64,000 nucleotides of DNA from Zhengitettix transpicula (GCA_037074705.1 CM073596.1:54030001-54094000); one strand, 5' to 3'; positions 11,245 through 24,077 are shown, numbered from the stretch's first letter. The notes: generated by a model from the letters alone, not told the origin. Made by a program: numbers and translations.

Positions 11245-12455
11245 TACTTATTATTAATTATTATTGTAATTCATGTATTGTATTATAATGTTTTGTATCC
11301 ATTGTTATTTTAAACTCAACATTAATTAAGATTCAATTGAGATAAAAATTTTAAACTGTCTGTATTTGGCCATTTTTTCAATTTATAACTTTCAATAGGC
11401 ATATCATAATAAACAAATTTCTATATATGGTAATATATGGCAATGTTTCCTTTAAGGGGAACTGTGTGATGGAAATAACATTTAAAAATGTAGTTGCGCT
11501 TCTGAAAGAAAAAGAGGAAATAATAACAGTAAAATGTTAAATTAAAACTCTATACAAATACTATTTTAGATGTTTCATGAAGACTCTTCCCGTCTTCATT
11601 ATGTTCGAATCCATATTTTACTTCTGTATTTATCTATTTTATTTAGTTTTCTCATTTTCAAAAAGCGACAATTTTATATATTTTTTATTTCCGTATTTAT
11701 TATGATGATTTTTTTTTCTTTTTGAAATTGTGTTGGTGGTGGTGGAAGGAGGGGGTAAGGGGGGTTGGGTCACCGCAGTACCGGCGGTGGCGGACAAGAG
11801 CGTGGGTTAATTACCTGCAATACCTGCAGCTCCGCTCCGCTGGCGTGTTCCTCCGCCTAACACGCTAATCCCCTAATATACAATCCAATTATCACAGCGT
11901 TGTACTCGCCGAAGTGGCTCCGTGTTAACACGCACCCACAGCAAATATCATACACACTCTACTTCAAAACACTTCATCACGCTCACAAACTGAAGAAGAT
12001 GCAATGGCGGACTCGGAAAAATTTGGGGGGGGGGTTTCTACCACGCGGATCTATTTTCCCCAATTGTAGATTATCAGGTATTGAAAGTTCGAGTTACTAT
12101 GTAATTTATTAATTCACCCCCTATATATATATATATAGATGTTGTTGGTCCAATCATCAACGATATTCTTAGAATATTCCACTATTTCTTATAGAAAATT
12201 AGGCAGAAAATTATGAGGGAGTCAGATGTTTTTCAGTGTTGTCTATTATGGATCCAGGAGACGGCTAAAGTTAATATCGCAATCTATAACGTCGAAATTG
12301 CAACTAAAAATTGAACTTTACCCGAATAGAGTCAAAGAATAAAAGGCTGAATCCCCCCCCCCCCAAAAAAAAATAATTAAATTACTTGCTTTATAAATCA
12401 AACCATTAAAATATGTTGTAAATTTTAATAAAACAGTTTAACAGAAAAGTTTACA
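11245..12455. other. Intergenic DNA with small GC-rich island
   Basis: No gene supported. 11740-11885 is GC-rich (GGTGGTGG triplets, then ACCTGCAATACCTGCAGCTC) within AT-rich surroundings. A C10/A run lies at 12350-12372. Confidence 0.45.
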
Positions 12456-12459
12456 CTTT

Positions 12460-12560
12460 CTCAATCAATTTTCAACGGCCGAAATAATAGGTTTTAAGGA
12501 TCGTCTTGTCCGTCCGATGTAGTAAGCATAAAAACATAATTTTCTAAATGACAATGTCAA
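12460..12560 (-). pseudogene. Penelope-like GIY-YIG endonuclease fragment (copy P3)
   Basis: On the minus strand the translation reads LCFYAYYIGRTRRSLKP, i.e. a degenerate Cys region followed by YIGRTRRSLK, the core of the Penelope-like GIY-YIG domain. A stop follows after about ten residues. Only the core is readable; everything else has decayed. Confidence 0.65.
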
Positions 12561-12851
12561 CTTATTTTAATAAATTTAAATTGTTAAAGCTGACATTTTT
12601 GTAACTGAATTCTTTAAACACAAGAATTAATATCCATAAGCCTGAGTGAAATTCTACCAATTAGATCCAATATAAATTCAATTAACGTAAAAACAGATAC
12701 ACAGAATTTAATTTTTATCGATGATTCTCTGTTATTATGATTTAAATTAATGTATCGTTCCAATTTTGAATGTTTTATTATTTGTAAATTTGGGAAACGC
12801 CTTTTTAATTTTTTTTTTGCCTTTATATTTCTTAATTATTTTTAGAAACAT

Positions 12852-12885
12852 CTGAAGATGTCCGTAAACAAAGAGAAGAAACGTT
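12852..12885 (+). other. Hammerhead-like core motif
   Basis: CTGAAGA at 12852-12858, then GAAACGTT from 12878. Core spacing fits a hammerhead, but the intervening bases do not form an obvious stem II. The motif lies about 300 bp from the P3 fragment, on the other strand. Confidence 0.33.
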
Positions 12886-12889
12886 ATGT

Positions 12890-14615
12890 ATTTTAGTCAA
12901 TTGGAATTTTTAACGTTTACATTAAACACACTGACGTTTGGCCGATTTCCACTAATTATATTTAAAAGCGTGGTAATATTGATATAATGGTTATTAAATA
13001 TATATAAATGAATATATTTATTTAAAACTATTATGACGTACACTTTGTAATCGACAAGCCATTTTATTCTGATTTTTTTTTAAAATAAAAATGCGACCCA
13101 CAGTTATATAACGAAAAATACTAACTGCATTTGAAGGGAAGAAATAAAACGTTGTTTTTATTTATAACTTACGTGAAGTGTAAAGCGCTGTTTTTTTTAA
13201 TGCATCCAGGGCTTTCTTTGGTAATATTTTCCTTCAGAACAATAGTAATCGGCTTCCTCTATGTCACGGCCAGTCGTGAAGTCCGTTTTCCTCTTACACT
13301 GAAATACCCGTGGGACGTCAACTATTATAACAAATTCTTGTAGTAAAATATGTAAATATATGATTTAATGCAGGTGGTTGAACCTTTCGATTAGGAACGA
13401 CACGCATTTATCTACTTTGTTGTTGTTTTTTATTTTGAAAATCAGTTTTACGCGCTTGAGGAAAATTTAAGTGATTGTTCCAACGCGAGAGTGTGGAAAT
13501 GGTATCGGTTGTTTAATAAAAACAAGGTTAGTATTCGGACATGTTCAAGAAGAAGCCTCACGAGAGATTTTTTTCTATCGATTTTATACGTTGGTCCCCC
13601 ACCTAGTGAAAGACGTCACCCTTTTTACCCACGTGGTCTGAACGGTAAAGTTGTTTTGTCCAGCTTGCCAGGACTTCTGAAAGCACTGGGATATTTCCTC
13701 TGAGTTGGCACAGCCTTTAGTTACAAAAACAAAACCATGGTTTTCTAAAATTTCTTGGACGACTTGCTACGATGGGTCACTTTGCCCCTGCTCCCAACTC
13801 TATGGTGTACTTTTATTCGGCGATGGCTATTTAATAGTACCACAATAGTGATTACTGGATATCACTTAACCGTTACAGTTTATAACTCTCCAGTGCTGTG
13901 TTCGTCCTGACGATGACGGTCACCTAAAAGTCGTGGCTGTCAGATGTTTCGCTTGTGTGTTTCCACCCAAAGCAGGTGTCTGTAATGGAATCGCGCCAGC
14001 CTCGTCTTTCTGTCGAAGGCAATATCCGGCTCTCAGCTTCATTTCCTCCCCGATTCCAGCTTGTTTCGTACGTCCATCCATCCATAGACGAATCCATGCA
14101 TGCATGTATGTACCCCCGCTCCTGTGTTATGTATTTATACATAAATTCCCTCGCGTTCCATTTCCACGCCCTAACGATCGATCGATCGATCGATCGATTC
14201 AATTTTCCACAAGCGAGCAAAATTCATTTCCAAAACAAAATAAACAGCAACGTTAAAAAAAAAATTGGCGTGTCCGCCGGAATTGAAGAATTTAAACCCC
14301 CCGGATTAATAATGCATTTACATATTTCCCCGACCAAGAATTTGCTACTCTAATGCGAAATTTGAATTATTACAATTTTCTCTTCCCCCGACGTACTTAT
14401 TTTGTTGTTATTAATTTTTAAACGAGTTTACTGCAAAATAAAGTGAAAGCCTTTAATTCCGTCTGTGAGCAAAGTATTCGACTCGTCGAGTTCTAATTTA
14501 CGTATATATTCCCATAAGTTATCCTTATTTGACGTAGGACGTATGTGTTAGCGGTATGGGAAACGTTTGACGTCATCATGTCTCAACACCACTTTTTAAA
14601 TAATTTATTATTTGG
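12890..14615. other. Intergenic DNA with CGAT repeat
   Basis: No gene supported. (CGAT)6 lies at 14175-14198. The minus strand around 13560-13760 has an open stretch with coding-like composition but no motif I recognise. Confidence 0.45.
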
Positions 14616-14619
14616 CTTT

Positions 14620-14705
14620 ACTGTATTAAATCAGCAAAATATTTTAATGCTCTCGTTGCCCGTCCGATGTAACAAGCATCACTATTTAAGCAACATATTC
14701 CTGAA
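14620..14705 (-). pseudogene. Penelope-like GIY-YIG endonuclease fragment (copy P4)
   Basis: On the minus strand the translation ICCLNSDACYIGRATRALKY keeps the Cys pair, the YIG core and the basic RATRALK segment. The opposite-strand frame from 14545 is its shadow. No other part of the element is readable. Confidence 0.7.
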
Positions 14706-14709
14706 AATC

Positions 14710-16230
14710 ACAATTGTGTTTATAAATATTTCGGTTTTTATCTTTTAACTGTTTTTAATAAATATAAACAATTTAATGGTTTAAAGACAATCTTCATTAA
14801 ATAATTCCATTAATTTTTATGCATAATTTCTACCTAAAGAGAAAACTTTGAAATTCACCGTCCGTAAAACGCTCCATAACAATAAGATTTGGGGAACATT
14901 AAAACATTGGACGATGAAATAAATCATTTTCCGGGATTAATGAGGAAAGAACAGAAAAAAAATTCTTTTTCATTTCTAAGGCGTTTTATTTTTTCAAAGT
15001 TTCCCATAAACCTTTTTTGTTTCTATGACAGTCGCTAAATTTCAGAGGAAAAAGCTCACATACTTCTTAATCAAAAAATCCAATGAATATGAAAAAACGT
15101 AGAAAAGACAACACTTACACATATCAAAGGTTTCACGTGGACAATCTACGAAGGCCCAGCAATTAATATCTTATATCATGGTCCCCTTTTCATTTTACAC
15201 ATGACGTATAAAAATCATTAGACGAAAGGGTCGTATTTATTTTATTAAATTTATTTAATGGAGAAATGTGTAATTTTCAGGCTTCTCTTTTATTATTCAT
15301 AAGTGTCAGATGACTTACCAACTGAATTAATTGACGCGAATGATTTGTGCGTTGCTGTTACTAGGATTAAAGTCCCCTGGATTTAATCCCACATTAACTA
15401 AAAATCGAAATTGAAAAGCCTCGAGTCCACACTCGCTTTAGGGGTGCGGGGGAGGGGAGGGGGAGTTTTTATTTTCAGGCCGCACATTTTCCTCGCTTTT
15501 TCCTTTTTTCTGGAGTTAATGGTGGCTGAGCTGAGTTCCGGAAATGACGTTTGGACACGACTTTCACCTCGCCTCCACCGCCACGGCCGCATGCATACAT
15601 CTCTCCTTTTTTCCCCCTTTTCGTCTCGCCATCCCCGTGTGTGTGTGTGTGTGTGTGTGTGTGTTCCAAGCGAATATCATCTCCCTAGTTCAAAGGAGTG
15701 GCTGAAAGACCCCGGGGCTGCTTGCTCCAGATAGCTAGGGAAGTTGCTGGACTTTCGCCAGATCCACGAGGAACGCCCACCCCAAGATAACGCCGCGCCA
15801 TTTACATTCCTCACCTCCTCCCCTACCATCTCCCGCCACCAAAAGTGTTCCGTCTTCTTTCAATAGGATTTTATTTTATTTTTACACCTGTTACAACTTC
15901 AACGAACTTTGCGTCAAAATTTTTTCATTATCACCATAGCGAGAAAAAAAAATTGTCGTCCATTGGCTGAGAAGTGGACTGAGACATCAGAGCACAATTT
16001 CAAATAATTCGAATAACCTCTGGAGAAAAAAGGTAACTTTAACATAAAATTGAATAAATTAAAATTAATTTTTTTTTGGAAGATATATAAATTATGACGA
16101 CTAAATAAGTCAAAAAGTGTTTGTGTATAGAAGAATTTGTACAATACGTTTTGGATCAATCTATCCAAAAACAATAATATTAAATGAATGGATTAAATAC
16201 TATCTTTTAATTATATAAAATTTACTTTCC
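14710..16230. other. Intergenic DNA with TG microsatellite
   Basis: No gene supported. (TG)14 lies at about 15637-15664 inside a GC-richer stretch (15420-15850) with overlapping open frames on both strands, none with a recognisable motif. Confidence 0.45.
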
Positions 16231-16231
16231 T

Positions 16232-16560
16232 AGCGTTTCCCGGGTTGTCATAATTAAACTCAGCGACATCTATAACCCAGGATTTGACTCCTATACCGGT
16301 TGCTTTTGCATCATTTTTATTTAACGCAAGTCCAAACCAATTCCTCGAGGTGCATTCCTCCCTATCCAAAATTGATTGAAATTATACGTAATCAACATAG
16401 GAAGAAACAGAGTATTTATCTCACTCACCCCGAATATTATTTATCCTACGCAAATATTTGTCGTTTCAGCAGGTTTGAAAATTTCCACCCCTGTCCACTA
16501 ACCTTTGCGGGTGCTAATCGTGTTTTACTCCCACAATGTTTGCTTCTGGTTCAAAAAGAA
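16232..16560 (-). mobile_element. HelX (Helitron-like) copy, 3' part, interrupted by RetA
   Basis: Reverse-complement family sequence. It has the degraded terminal hairpin region (CCCGGGTTGTCATAATTAAA at about 16240), the ATAACCC block at 16273, and the GGTTTGAAAATTTCCACCCC and ACAATGTTTGCTTCTGGTTC blocks. The terminal CTAG is lost. The element continues at 16874 beyond a nested RetA insertion. Confidence 0.7.
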
Positions 16561-16873
16561 CTCCTAAACTGGTCGAGGCACGGAGAAGGGAATGCTGCGT
16601 CCCCACAGAAAACTCCTCTCCCGCTATCGGAAGGGCGTGGGACAAGTACCCAATGCCCGACCTACCTGATGCAGGTTTTTCTATGGTTTTCCCTGCATTT
16701 CTTTAGGCGAATGCCAGGTAGGATCCTTAAAATATAGCCCGGCGGCCCTAGTTAACCCTTGGCTACCTTCCTCTACCCTTCCGCATCCCCCCTTTCAAAT
16801 CCCTTCCTATGCTATTAAAGGGGAGTTGCCCAATGTGGATCACCCTCATGTAGCCTGTTGCCCTAAAAAAAAA
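16561..16873 (+). mobile_element. RetA copy 4, 5'-truncated, nested in HelX
   Basis: Begins abruptly at CTCCTAAACTGGTCGAGG and ends CTGTTGCCCT plus A9. It splits the HelX sequence exactly between AAAAAGAA and CAGGTGTACGAA, which are contiguous in the intact copy at 25100-25120. The retroposon is therefore younger than this HelX copy. Confidence 0.85.
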
Positions 16874-16965
16874 CAGGTGTACGAACATTGGTCCAATTTG
16901 CTACACGGCTGTATTTTTATATAAACATGAACACTCAATTAGTTATTAGAAGACATTCATCCCCT
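16874..16965 (-). mobile_element. HelX copy, 5' side beyond the RetA insertion
   Basis: GTGTACGAACATTGG, 'AATTTGCTACACGG' and 'TGTATTTTTATATAAACATG' continue the family order seen at 25116-25185 (GTGTACGAATTTTGTGG, ATTTGCTCCACCGG, GTATAAGGAGCATAC). Confidence 0.65.
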
Positions 16966-16969
16966 AATT

Positions 16970-18280
16970 TTTGGGGATCTCTCTTAAAGTACCACAAAAT
17001 CACAAATTTTAAGATGACTTCAGAACATTTTGTGGTGAATGTGTAAAGAGTCATTAAATCAATTAGATCATTTCTCGGCGTTTATTCAGAGTGATTTTAT
17101 TAGTCCAGGTCTCCTTCACGCTTTCCTGAGGAACATTACTGCGTAAGAGTAGTGAGAAGCGTTTAAACCTACTTCGATACAGAACACGAAAAGCGAACAA
17201 CTGAGACCGGGTGCAACTAACGATCAGAAAAAAAAAACAGAGTGTGAACCAGGAAAAAATAATCGTAAAACAGCAGCAGCTGGTGTCTCTGATTGCGATC
17301 GCATTGCAGGGTTTCTGTCAACCCAGAGGGAAATTTCCCCTTCCACGGCAACCGAAACATTCCTTATACAAAGACATCGAATCTTACGTGAGGCAGAATA
17401 ATTAACGACGCTTGAAAAATTTATATTTCAATTTCACAGCGAATCATTCAACAGTATCGGTGCATTTTATATTAGTCAATGATCACCAGAGGGTTGCTAA
17501 ATAATTTTCTTGTACATCAGTATCACTAATATACCCGATATCTGTTGTTATTGATGGAATAAATGGGCTTAACCTGCCTACTGTGAAATGAAGCTACGTT
17601 CCAGGGGGAGTTTTTTTTTTTTAGCAAGGGGAGTTGAAATATGAGTCTATCTGAAATCCATTCTTTCGGAAACTCGCGATTCGTCATCCGTTTCTCGTTT
17701 TAACTGTTCTTCTCTCGCTTCAACGTTTGAATCGATGTCTATCAGGAAGAAGGGAGGAAATAATATAAAGCTTCCAAGGTCAATGGATCTCGACTCCCAG
17801 ACTGTTAGAACTAAAACACAGGATTTTATATGATTAATTCAAACTGTAGTCGAAGCTTGTGGAAGTCTGGATTTGATCCTCCAGAGAGAAACGAGCTTCA
17901 TGCTTAGGAAAAAATAAGTTTCTGCACTTTTGGGCAAAGATTTTAATGATCAAAAAATTCAATAGCCATTAAACCAGAAAAAAACATTTATTCAGACAGT
18001 TACTTATTTCAATTCACAGTTAAAATACAAATTACAACGTCCTATCTAGTATACAAATTAAAAATGGAAATAAAAATTAAAGTGTTTATTTTAAAAATAT
18101 GTTTGTGTTAAATATAAAATTTTGTGTTGAAAAGGTACTTTTCGAGAGTCGAAATTATTTGTGTAGTGTCGATATTATTTAAAAAAAAATTTTATGATGC
18201 TGGTTTAATTTAGACGCTCCGCAATAAATTATTAAATATATATATTAAAATAATTTCAACATTTTATCGCTGATCATATA
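16970..18280. other. Intergenic DNA
   Basis: Nothing recognised. Confidence 0.5.
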
Positions 18281-18285
18281 AAAAG

Positions 18286-18672
18286 TCGATATTCCACAGA
18301 TAATTGTAAAATAATATCGAAACTCCAACGACGATTATAAAACAAATTCGATATTCCACAAATAATTATGAAAAAATTACAATATCATTTACGAAGTCCA
18401 CCGAAGACTAAAAATAAATTAAAAAATGTTTTCAATATTCTAAAGATTATTATAAAATATTATCGACATCCCAAAGAAAAATGTAAAAAAAAAATTCGAC
18501 ATGCCACAGATAACTATAAAATAATTTACACTCCGCCCATGAATAAGAATAATAAATGCACCCCTCAGAAAAATGTAAAATAGTTTCATAACCCACAGTT
18601 AATTAAAAAATAAATTATAAAATTATTCTGGACCACAAATTAAATAATTTCTGCACCCCACAGTATCTCGTT
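18286..18672. repeat. Degenerate 31-33-bp minisatellite
   Basis: About 11 to 12 diverged units near TCGATATTCCACAGATAATT followed by ATAAAATAAT. The first three units are each 31 bp; later ones drift to 30-42 bp and lose the TCGA start (CACCCCTCAG, CATAACCCACAG). Not connected with a recognised element. Confidence 0.75.
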
Positions 18673-18679
18673 AATTCAA

Positions 18680-21600
18680 AATTAACAATTTAAGATCGTT
18701 TTATATTTTTAATCTGTATCACGTGAAGAAGACCCGAAATAATGTAATGACACGTTCTGATTTGTTTTGAAGTAAGGCAAAAGAAATAAATAATTAAACA
18801 AATAAATGTTTTCCGACTTTTTGAATATTCTGTCAATTTATATTATTCCAGGAAACGAGAAAAAGTGAAATTTTTACAAGTAGATAAATTTATTGTAGAT
18901 TAATTAATGATAATACAAGAAAATAGAAACAGAAAACCTTCTAGCATATCTGATATAATACTTTAATCTCCCGCATTATTAATAAAACCCAATCAATGAG
19001 TAATACAAAAATGAAGACGGGGCCAAAATATTCTGAAAAGTATGGGAACAATGTACATCAATACGCAAAAAGTTTCAGATTTAATTAACGTAAAATTTCT
19101 TTTATAGGTAGGTTAACATCTCTGTATAATTTTATTAAAATTCTCATTCCGACAGTATTATCGACATACACGTCAATCATTTCTTGTATCGATATCAGCG
19201 GTAGATTGGTGTGGATACTAATTTTAATTTAGGTTCACTTCATAAAAATATAAGTACGGTATCATTTTGAATTTTTTTTATAAAAATTTATAACATGTAT
19301 ATTCCAACAATAAATTAAGGATGTCCCAAAGGACTTGTATTAATACCTTCAGCAGATTCCGAATCCTATTTAAATAGTTCATTGTCCTAAAATAATTTTT
19401 TATAATGGATCAAATTGACTGTAAGGAATTTTAAGAGAATTGTTTTGGGAATATTAATTTGATTATGACGTTCTTCGACAAAATAATTGGTTTAAAACAT
19501 GGTAATTTTTATACTTCCTACGACTGATTTAAAAATAATATTATGGCAATTCGATTAATAATGAAATTATAAACACAAGTGTTAATAAACTGACAGTAAA
19601 TTTTTTAAATAAGGAAAAATAATAGAAAAAAAATTTAAACCGAAGACAAAATAGAAACTGACCTGAGAAAATATTTGGGTTAAAAAAAGACAGAGTATGC
19701 AGCAAAACTAATTTGTTTTATCTTTTTTAGAGAGCGATATTACTATATATTGCTTTTGTAAGAACAAGCAAATAATAAGATAAATTAAAAATTAATTTGC
19801 AATTTTTTAAAATGATTTTATCATTTATGTAATGATTTCTTCCCTTCTCGTTTGTGTGTGAATATTTATTATTTCCTGCTGTGTACTGAAATTATCTTAT
19901 TCTGCTTACTCATTTTCAAATTGTCTGCCTTTTATTATCGCTCTATTATCTTTTATATGTATTATTCGTACTATTGTGTGTGTGTGTGGTGTCTTCGTTT
20001 ATATTAACTTTATGGTGTTGTATGTTAACTATGTATATTTCAATGACTTGTCCAATTACCTGAGTAGAGGACTAACTCAAACCAATAAATAAATGCAAAC
20101 AGTACCATGAAAGAAACCAATCCCTTTGACCCATTTTTTAGTTGCGTGTTTCCTGATCTCTTCATATTTCAGCAATGAACACTTTAAGTTTCACTGTGAC
20201 CTTAGGTCATTGTTACTAATCTTATCTATTAAATAATATATTGAGGGTGCTCTATTTACCTGAAGACGTCGAATTATATCTAATAAGCGACGCGTGGTGT
20301 TCATGGAGGGGCGCTTATTCTTTGTGTACAGTACATTTGATAATTTATTATTATTAATGAAATAGACATCTGAATTTTAAAATTATTACGGTGGTGAAAG
20401 AGTTAGAAGTTTAAGTAAAACCTCGATCTCTTCATTTAATTCCTTATATCTGGAAGAGGTTGATCCTCACTAATTTAACCGTCACGTGTGAACGTCATAT
20501 TCGACTGTTTGAAGAGTTTCTCCGGAAGAGAGATAAATTTTTGAAGGGTTTGCTTTTCATTAAGTCGTCGTTGTATTTCTGCAGAAGCACCCGAGCCCGC
20601 GCGGTCCAGGCTATAATTTTTATCCGTATCTGACCGAACGCAGTGTTTTCATCGCAAAAGGCCGCCGCACGCAATGGAACAGATATAATCCTCTTTCTGG
20701 TGATTTTTACAGCAGTTTCTCGCTTATCATGGGAGAGGGGGGGGTGGAGGATTTTAGCCCCCCCTCTCATCCTGCCTTTGTTAAAGCCCCCTCTTAAAAC
20801 AGTTCATTACGGTCCGTCGCATGCTGCGTTTTTCCATTTCGACTGCGAGAGGCCGCTGGAAAAAAAAGGGGGGGGGCGCAAATAGTCGTGCGAAAAAAAA
20901 ACAACGCAAAAGCGAAATTTCCAACACTTCATTATTATTGTTATGAAGGCTGGACCTCCACAGTCGTAAAGGACTGGTGGTGGTAAGAGCGATCGTAACG
21001 ACGAGGTCGTGTGTTTGTAGTTTACGGTCGCAATGAATATCTTCCTGGATATCTGTGGCGGGGGAAAAACCACGCTGCGACTCTAGCATTGATTTTTAAA
21101 TAAAGCAGAAACTGCTTTACGAATAATTCAACCGCCTTTTCACGTGGGGGAAAACTGAAGTAAATAAATGGGATCTTGATGGGACGGACAACGTACTGGA
21201 CCACAGTTGCAGATATGAATAGGGTGGGGTGGAGAAAAAATCGATTTTGAGTAGCACTCAGCTGATGGAAGAAGCTGGGGATGCAGGCGGCCATGTTCTT
21301 GTCACTTTAGAAGACTATAACAGTAGTGACAACCTCAGCATCGCGCGTACACTTTGAATTACTGTTATTGGAAAAATTGATGATTTTTTTACAGCCGAGT
21401 AAAATGGCGGACACCAGTGCTAACACGTACTGGAGTCTCTCCAGTCTCTCTTCATCCTATTACACTTGGCAGGAAAGACTCCTAACAGCTAGCTGGACTA
21501 CAACAGCTCCATCGTCAGTGAGAAAGTGAGACACACACACAGAGGTAGTGAAACGGTGAAAGAGAAAAAGAGTGAAAGAAAGAAATTGTGATGGAGAATC

Positions 21601-21730
21601 TCTTTCCCTTCAAAGAGTGCAGACAGTCTCCTGGCACAGAATAGGCCGGGAACGTTTGTAAAATCAACAAGCACAAATTAAAAAGAAAATAATCAAAGAA
21701 AAAAATTACAACTTTCAGTTAAATTTAAAC
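18680..21730. other. Intergenic DNA
   Basis: No gene supported. GTGAAGAAGACCCGAAATAA at about 18723 and CTGAAGACGTCGAATT at about 20262 resemble collapsed hammerhead-like cores. GC-richer frames at 20495-21290 overlap one another on both strands and show no domain. Confidence 0.45.
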
Positions 21731-21758
21731 AGGAAAATTAATAAAAGATCATCCTCTA

Positions 21759-22028
21759 CCACAGCAAACTCCTCTCCCGCTATCGGAAGGGCGTGGGACA
21801 AGTTCACAAAGCCCGACCTACCAGATGCAGGTTTTCCTAGGGTTTTCCCTGCATTTCTTTAGGCGAATGCCGGGTAGGATCCTTAAAATATAGCCCGGGG
21901 GCCCTAGTAACCCTTGGCTACCTTCCTCTACCCTTCCACATCCCCCCTTTCAAATCCCTTCCTATGCTATTAAAGGGGAGTTGCCCAAAGTGGATTACCC
22001 TCATGTAGCCTGTTGCCCTAAAAAAAAA
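21759..22028 (+). mobile_element. RetA copy 5, 5'-truncated
   Basis: Starts at CCACAGCAAACTCCTCTCCC and runs to CTGTTGCCCT plus A9. First of three copies joined end to end through A-rich linkers. Confidence 0.85.
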
Positions 22029-22094
22029 TCTTCCGCATCCCCCTTTTCAAATTCCTTTTCAATTACCCTCATGTAGCCTGTTGCCCTAAAAAAT
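22029..22094 (+). mobile_element. RetA 3' tail fragment (copy 6)
   Basis: Only the CTTCCGCATCCCCC block, then ATTACCCTCATGTAGCCTGT and GCCCTAAAAAA, with an internal deletion between. It directly follows the A-tail of copy 5. Confidence 0.8.
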
Positions 22095-22109
22095 TAAAAA
22101 TAAAAAAAC

Positions 22110-22440
22110 AGTCAGCCAGCTGCCTCCTAAACTGGTCAATGCACGGAGACGGGAAAGCTGCGACCCCACAGCTAACCCCTCTCCCGCCATCGGAAGGGCG
22201 TGGGACAAGTAGAAAATGCCCGACCTACCTGATGCAGGTTTTTTTTAGAGTTTTCCCTGAACCACTTTTAGGCGAATTGCCGGGTAGGATCCTTAAACCA
22301 TAGCCCGGGGGCCCTAGTTAACCCTTGGCTACCTTCCTCTACCTTTCCTCATCCCCCCCTTTTCAGATCCCTTCCTATGATATTAAAGGGGAGTTGCCAC
22401 CATGTAGAATACCCTTATGTAGACTGTTACTCTAAAAAAA
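22110..22440 (+). mobile_element. RetA copy 7, CACTTTTAGGCG subfamily
   Basis: Runs from GTCAGCCAGCTGCCTCCTAA to CTGTTACTCT plus A7. It carries the CACTTTTAGGCGAATTG variant. AAAATTAAT precedes copy 5 (21734) and follows this copy (22452), a possible but low-complexity target duplication for the whole trio. Confidence 0.82.
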
Positions 22441-22464
22441 TTTAAAAAAATAAAATTAATTAAT

Positions 22465-23655
22465 TTAATGAAGAATACGAAATTCACGTATGAAATTAAA
22501 TAAAATTATTTGTAAAAAAGTAAAGTATGAGATAATTCCTACTCTAGAAATTTCCAACCGTTATCACAATGTTATGGTTGGTTTAAAATAGTTTGGGAAT
22601 GGGGAAGTTTGTGTTAATGTCAAATTTTTCGAGGGGTAGAGGACAGATAAGGAGTTGAACGCGAGTGAACGATGTTTCCGACAGTAAACAAAACCTCACT
22701 TTCAGAAAGGAGATTTAATCCTTACAGACAGGGACCTACTTAGTTCTGAACGCATGTCTCCATATGTTTTCTTACGGCCGGTTCCATTCGTGTGATCAGA
22801 AGGCAGCTGGAGTACAGGTTTTTTACTAGCCGGGTTCTCAGAAAGGCAAATCTGTTAATTCCATATAAATTCATTCCCGGAAACATCCCTCGAGCACGTC
22901 ATTAATGATAAATACAAGCAGCGTGGATCAGTTGATTATTTTCGGGGAATGGTCCCACAATGTTTCAAAGGTATTCATCAGCTAATTGGCGATTTAACGT
23001 GCTTTATTTTTTTTTAACTTCAGAGGGGAAACTTTACAGATGACAAGCCGGTGGAATTTTTATTTTCCGGACGCCGCCGTCAATAAAGGACCATTAGTGG
23101 GCGTCAGGGCGTCCGTTGACGGCTGTTTTAAATATGTCGCCGGTGCTGCAATTGCCGTTTTATTGCGTTATCCATTGGTTGAGGGTGGCGCCGGGGGTTT
23201 GGCAGCACTGCGTCACTGTGTGCTCTATTTTCAAAGCGCCATTTCCAAATGTGGACGTCTATTTGTGACATGGAATTCTCGATGTGTGTGGAAATATTCA
23301 GTCTCTGTCCGCTGGTTCTCTGATACATCGTCACGAAGAAAATATTTACCATATGAGTCTACGGCAATTATAATTCTCAAGAAATTTAAAAATACCAGCC
23401 CTGGAAAAAATTTGCGATGTTTTTAGGGTCAGTACGTCAAAATATGACGTCAGGATGACGTCATAATAACCGTCATAGACGTAACATTGGCTTAATAATG
23501 GAGGTAAATCTGTGAACTGAAACGTGTCTGCCTCAAGCTAATAAACCAATAACAATTATAGTAATACATTATTACACATGATTATATAACATTTTAATAT
23601 TTATATATGAGTGACGCCATTATAACACACAAGAAAAAGTATATTACGAAAACAA
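22465..23655. other. Intergenic DNA with GC-rich island
   Basis: 23035-23300 is GC-rich (e.g. GGACGCCGCCGTCAATAAAG) with a 128-codon open frame at 23040-23426 that I do not recognise. GACGTCA-type strings cluster at 23440-23485. A regulatory island is as likely as an exon; neither is shown. Confidence 0.35.
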
Positions 23656-23660
23656 CACTG

Positions 23661-24035
23661 TTTTTTAGGACAACAGGCTACATGAGGGTAATCCACGTTG
23701 GGAAACTCCCATTTAATAGCATAGGAAGGTATTTGAAAGGGAGGGATGCGGAAGGGTAGAGGAAGGTAGCCAAGGGTTAACTAGGGCCCCAGGGCCCAGG
23801 ATCCTACCTGGCATTTGCATAAAGAAATGCAGGGAAAACCTTAGGAAAACCTGCATCGGGTGGGTCGGGCATTGGGTACTTGTCCCACGCCCTTCCGATA
23901 GCGGGAGAGGAGTTTTCTGTGGGGTCGCAGCATTCCCTTCTTCGTGCCTCGACCAGTTTAGGAGGCAGCTGGCCGACTATTGCAATGGGAATAGCGGACA
24001 ACTCTTACCGTATACCCAAGGTCTGCGACCCCGGA
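23661..24035 (-). mobile_element. RetA copy 8
   Basis: Reverse complement from the T-tail (TTTTTTAGGACAACAGGC) to GGTCTGCGACCCCGGA. 5'-truncated. Its 5' end abuts a hammerhead-like motif. Confidence 0.88.
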
Positions 24036-24047
24036 TCACACACAACG

Positions 24048-24077
24048 TTTCCGTTCCTTTTTATGTAACATCTTCAG
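24048..24077 (-). other. Hammerhead-like core motif
   Basis: On the minus strand ACACCTGAAGATGTT leads to GGAACGGAAACGTTGTGTG. It has CTGAAGA, a short GTT...AAC pairing in the stem II position, then GAAA. The flanks ACAC and GTGT are also complementary. The CGTTGTGTGG end recurs at 31215 and 35912. Confidence 0.42.

Noticed and set aside
13491..13760. Possible coding remnant on either strand
   Set aside because: Both strands are partly open but neither shows a recognisable family motif; left as unassigned.
14175..14198. (CGAT)6 as a regulatory array of GATC sites
   Set aside because: Plain tetranucleotide microsatellite; no supporting context.
16300..16737. 145-codon plus-strand frame
   Set aside because: It runs across the junction of a minus-strand HelX copy and a nested RetA, so it is a chance frame joining two repeats.
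23040..23426. 128-codon open frame in a GC-rich island
   Set aside because: GC-rich DNA lowers stop frequency; no motif recognised and no splice evidence.
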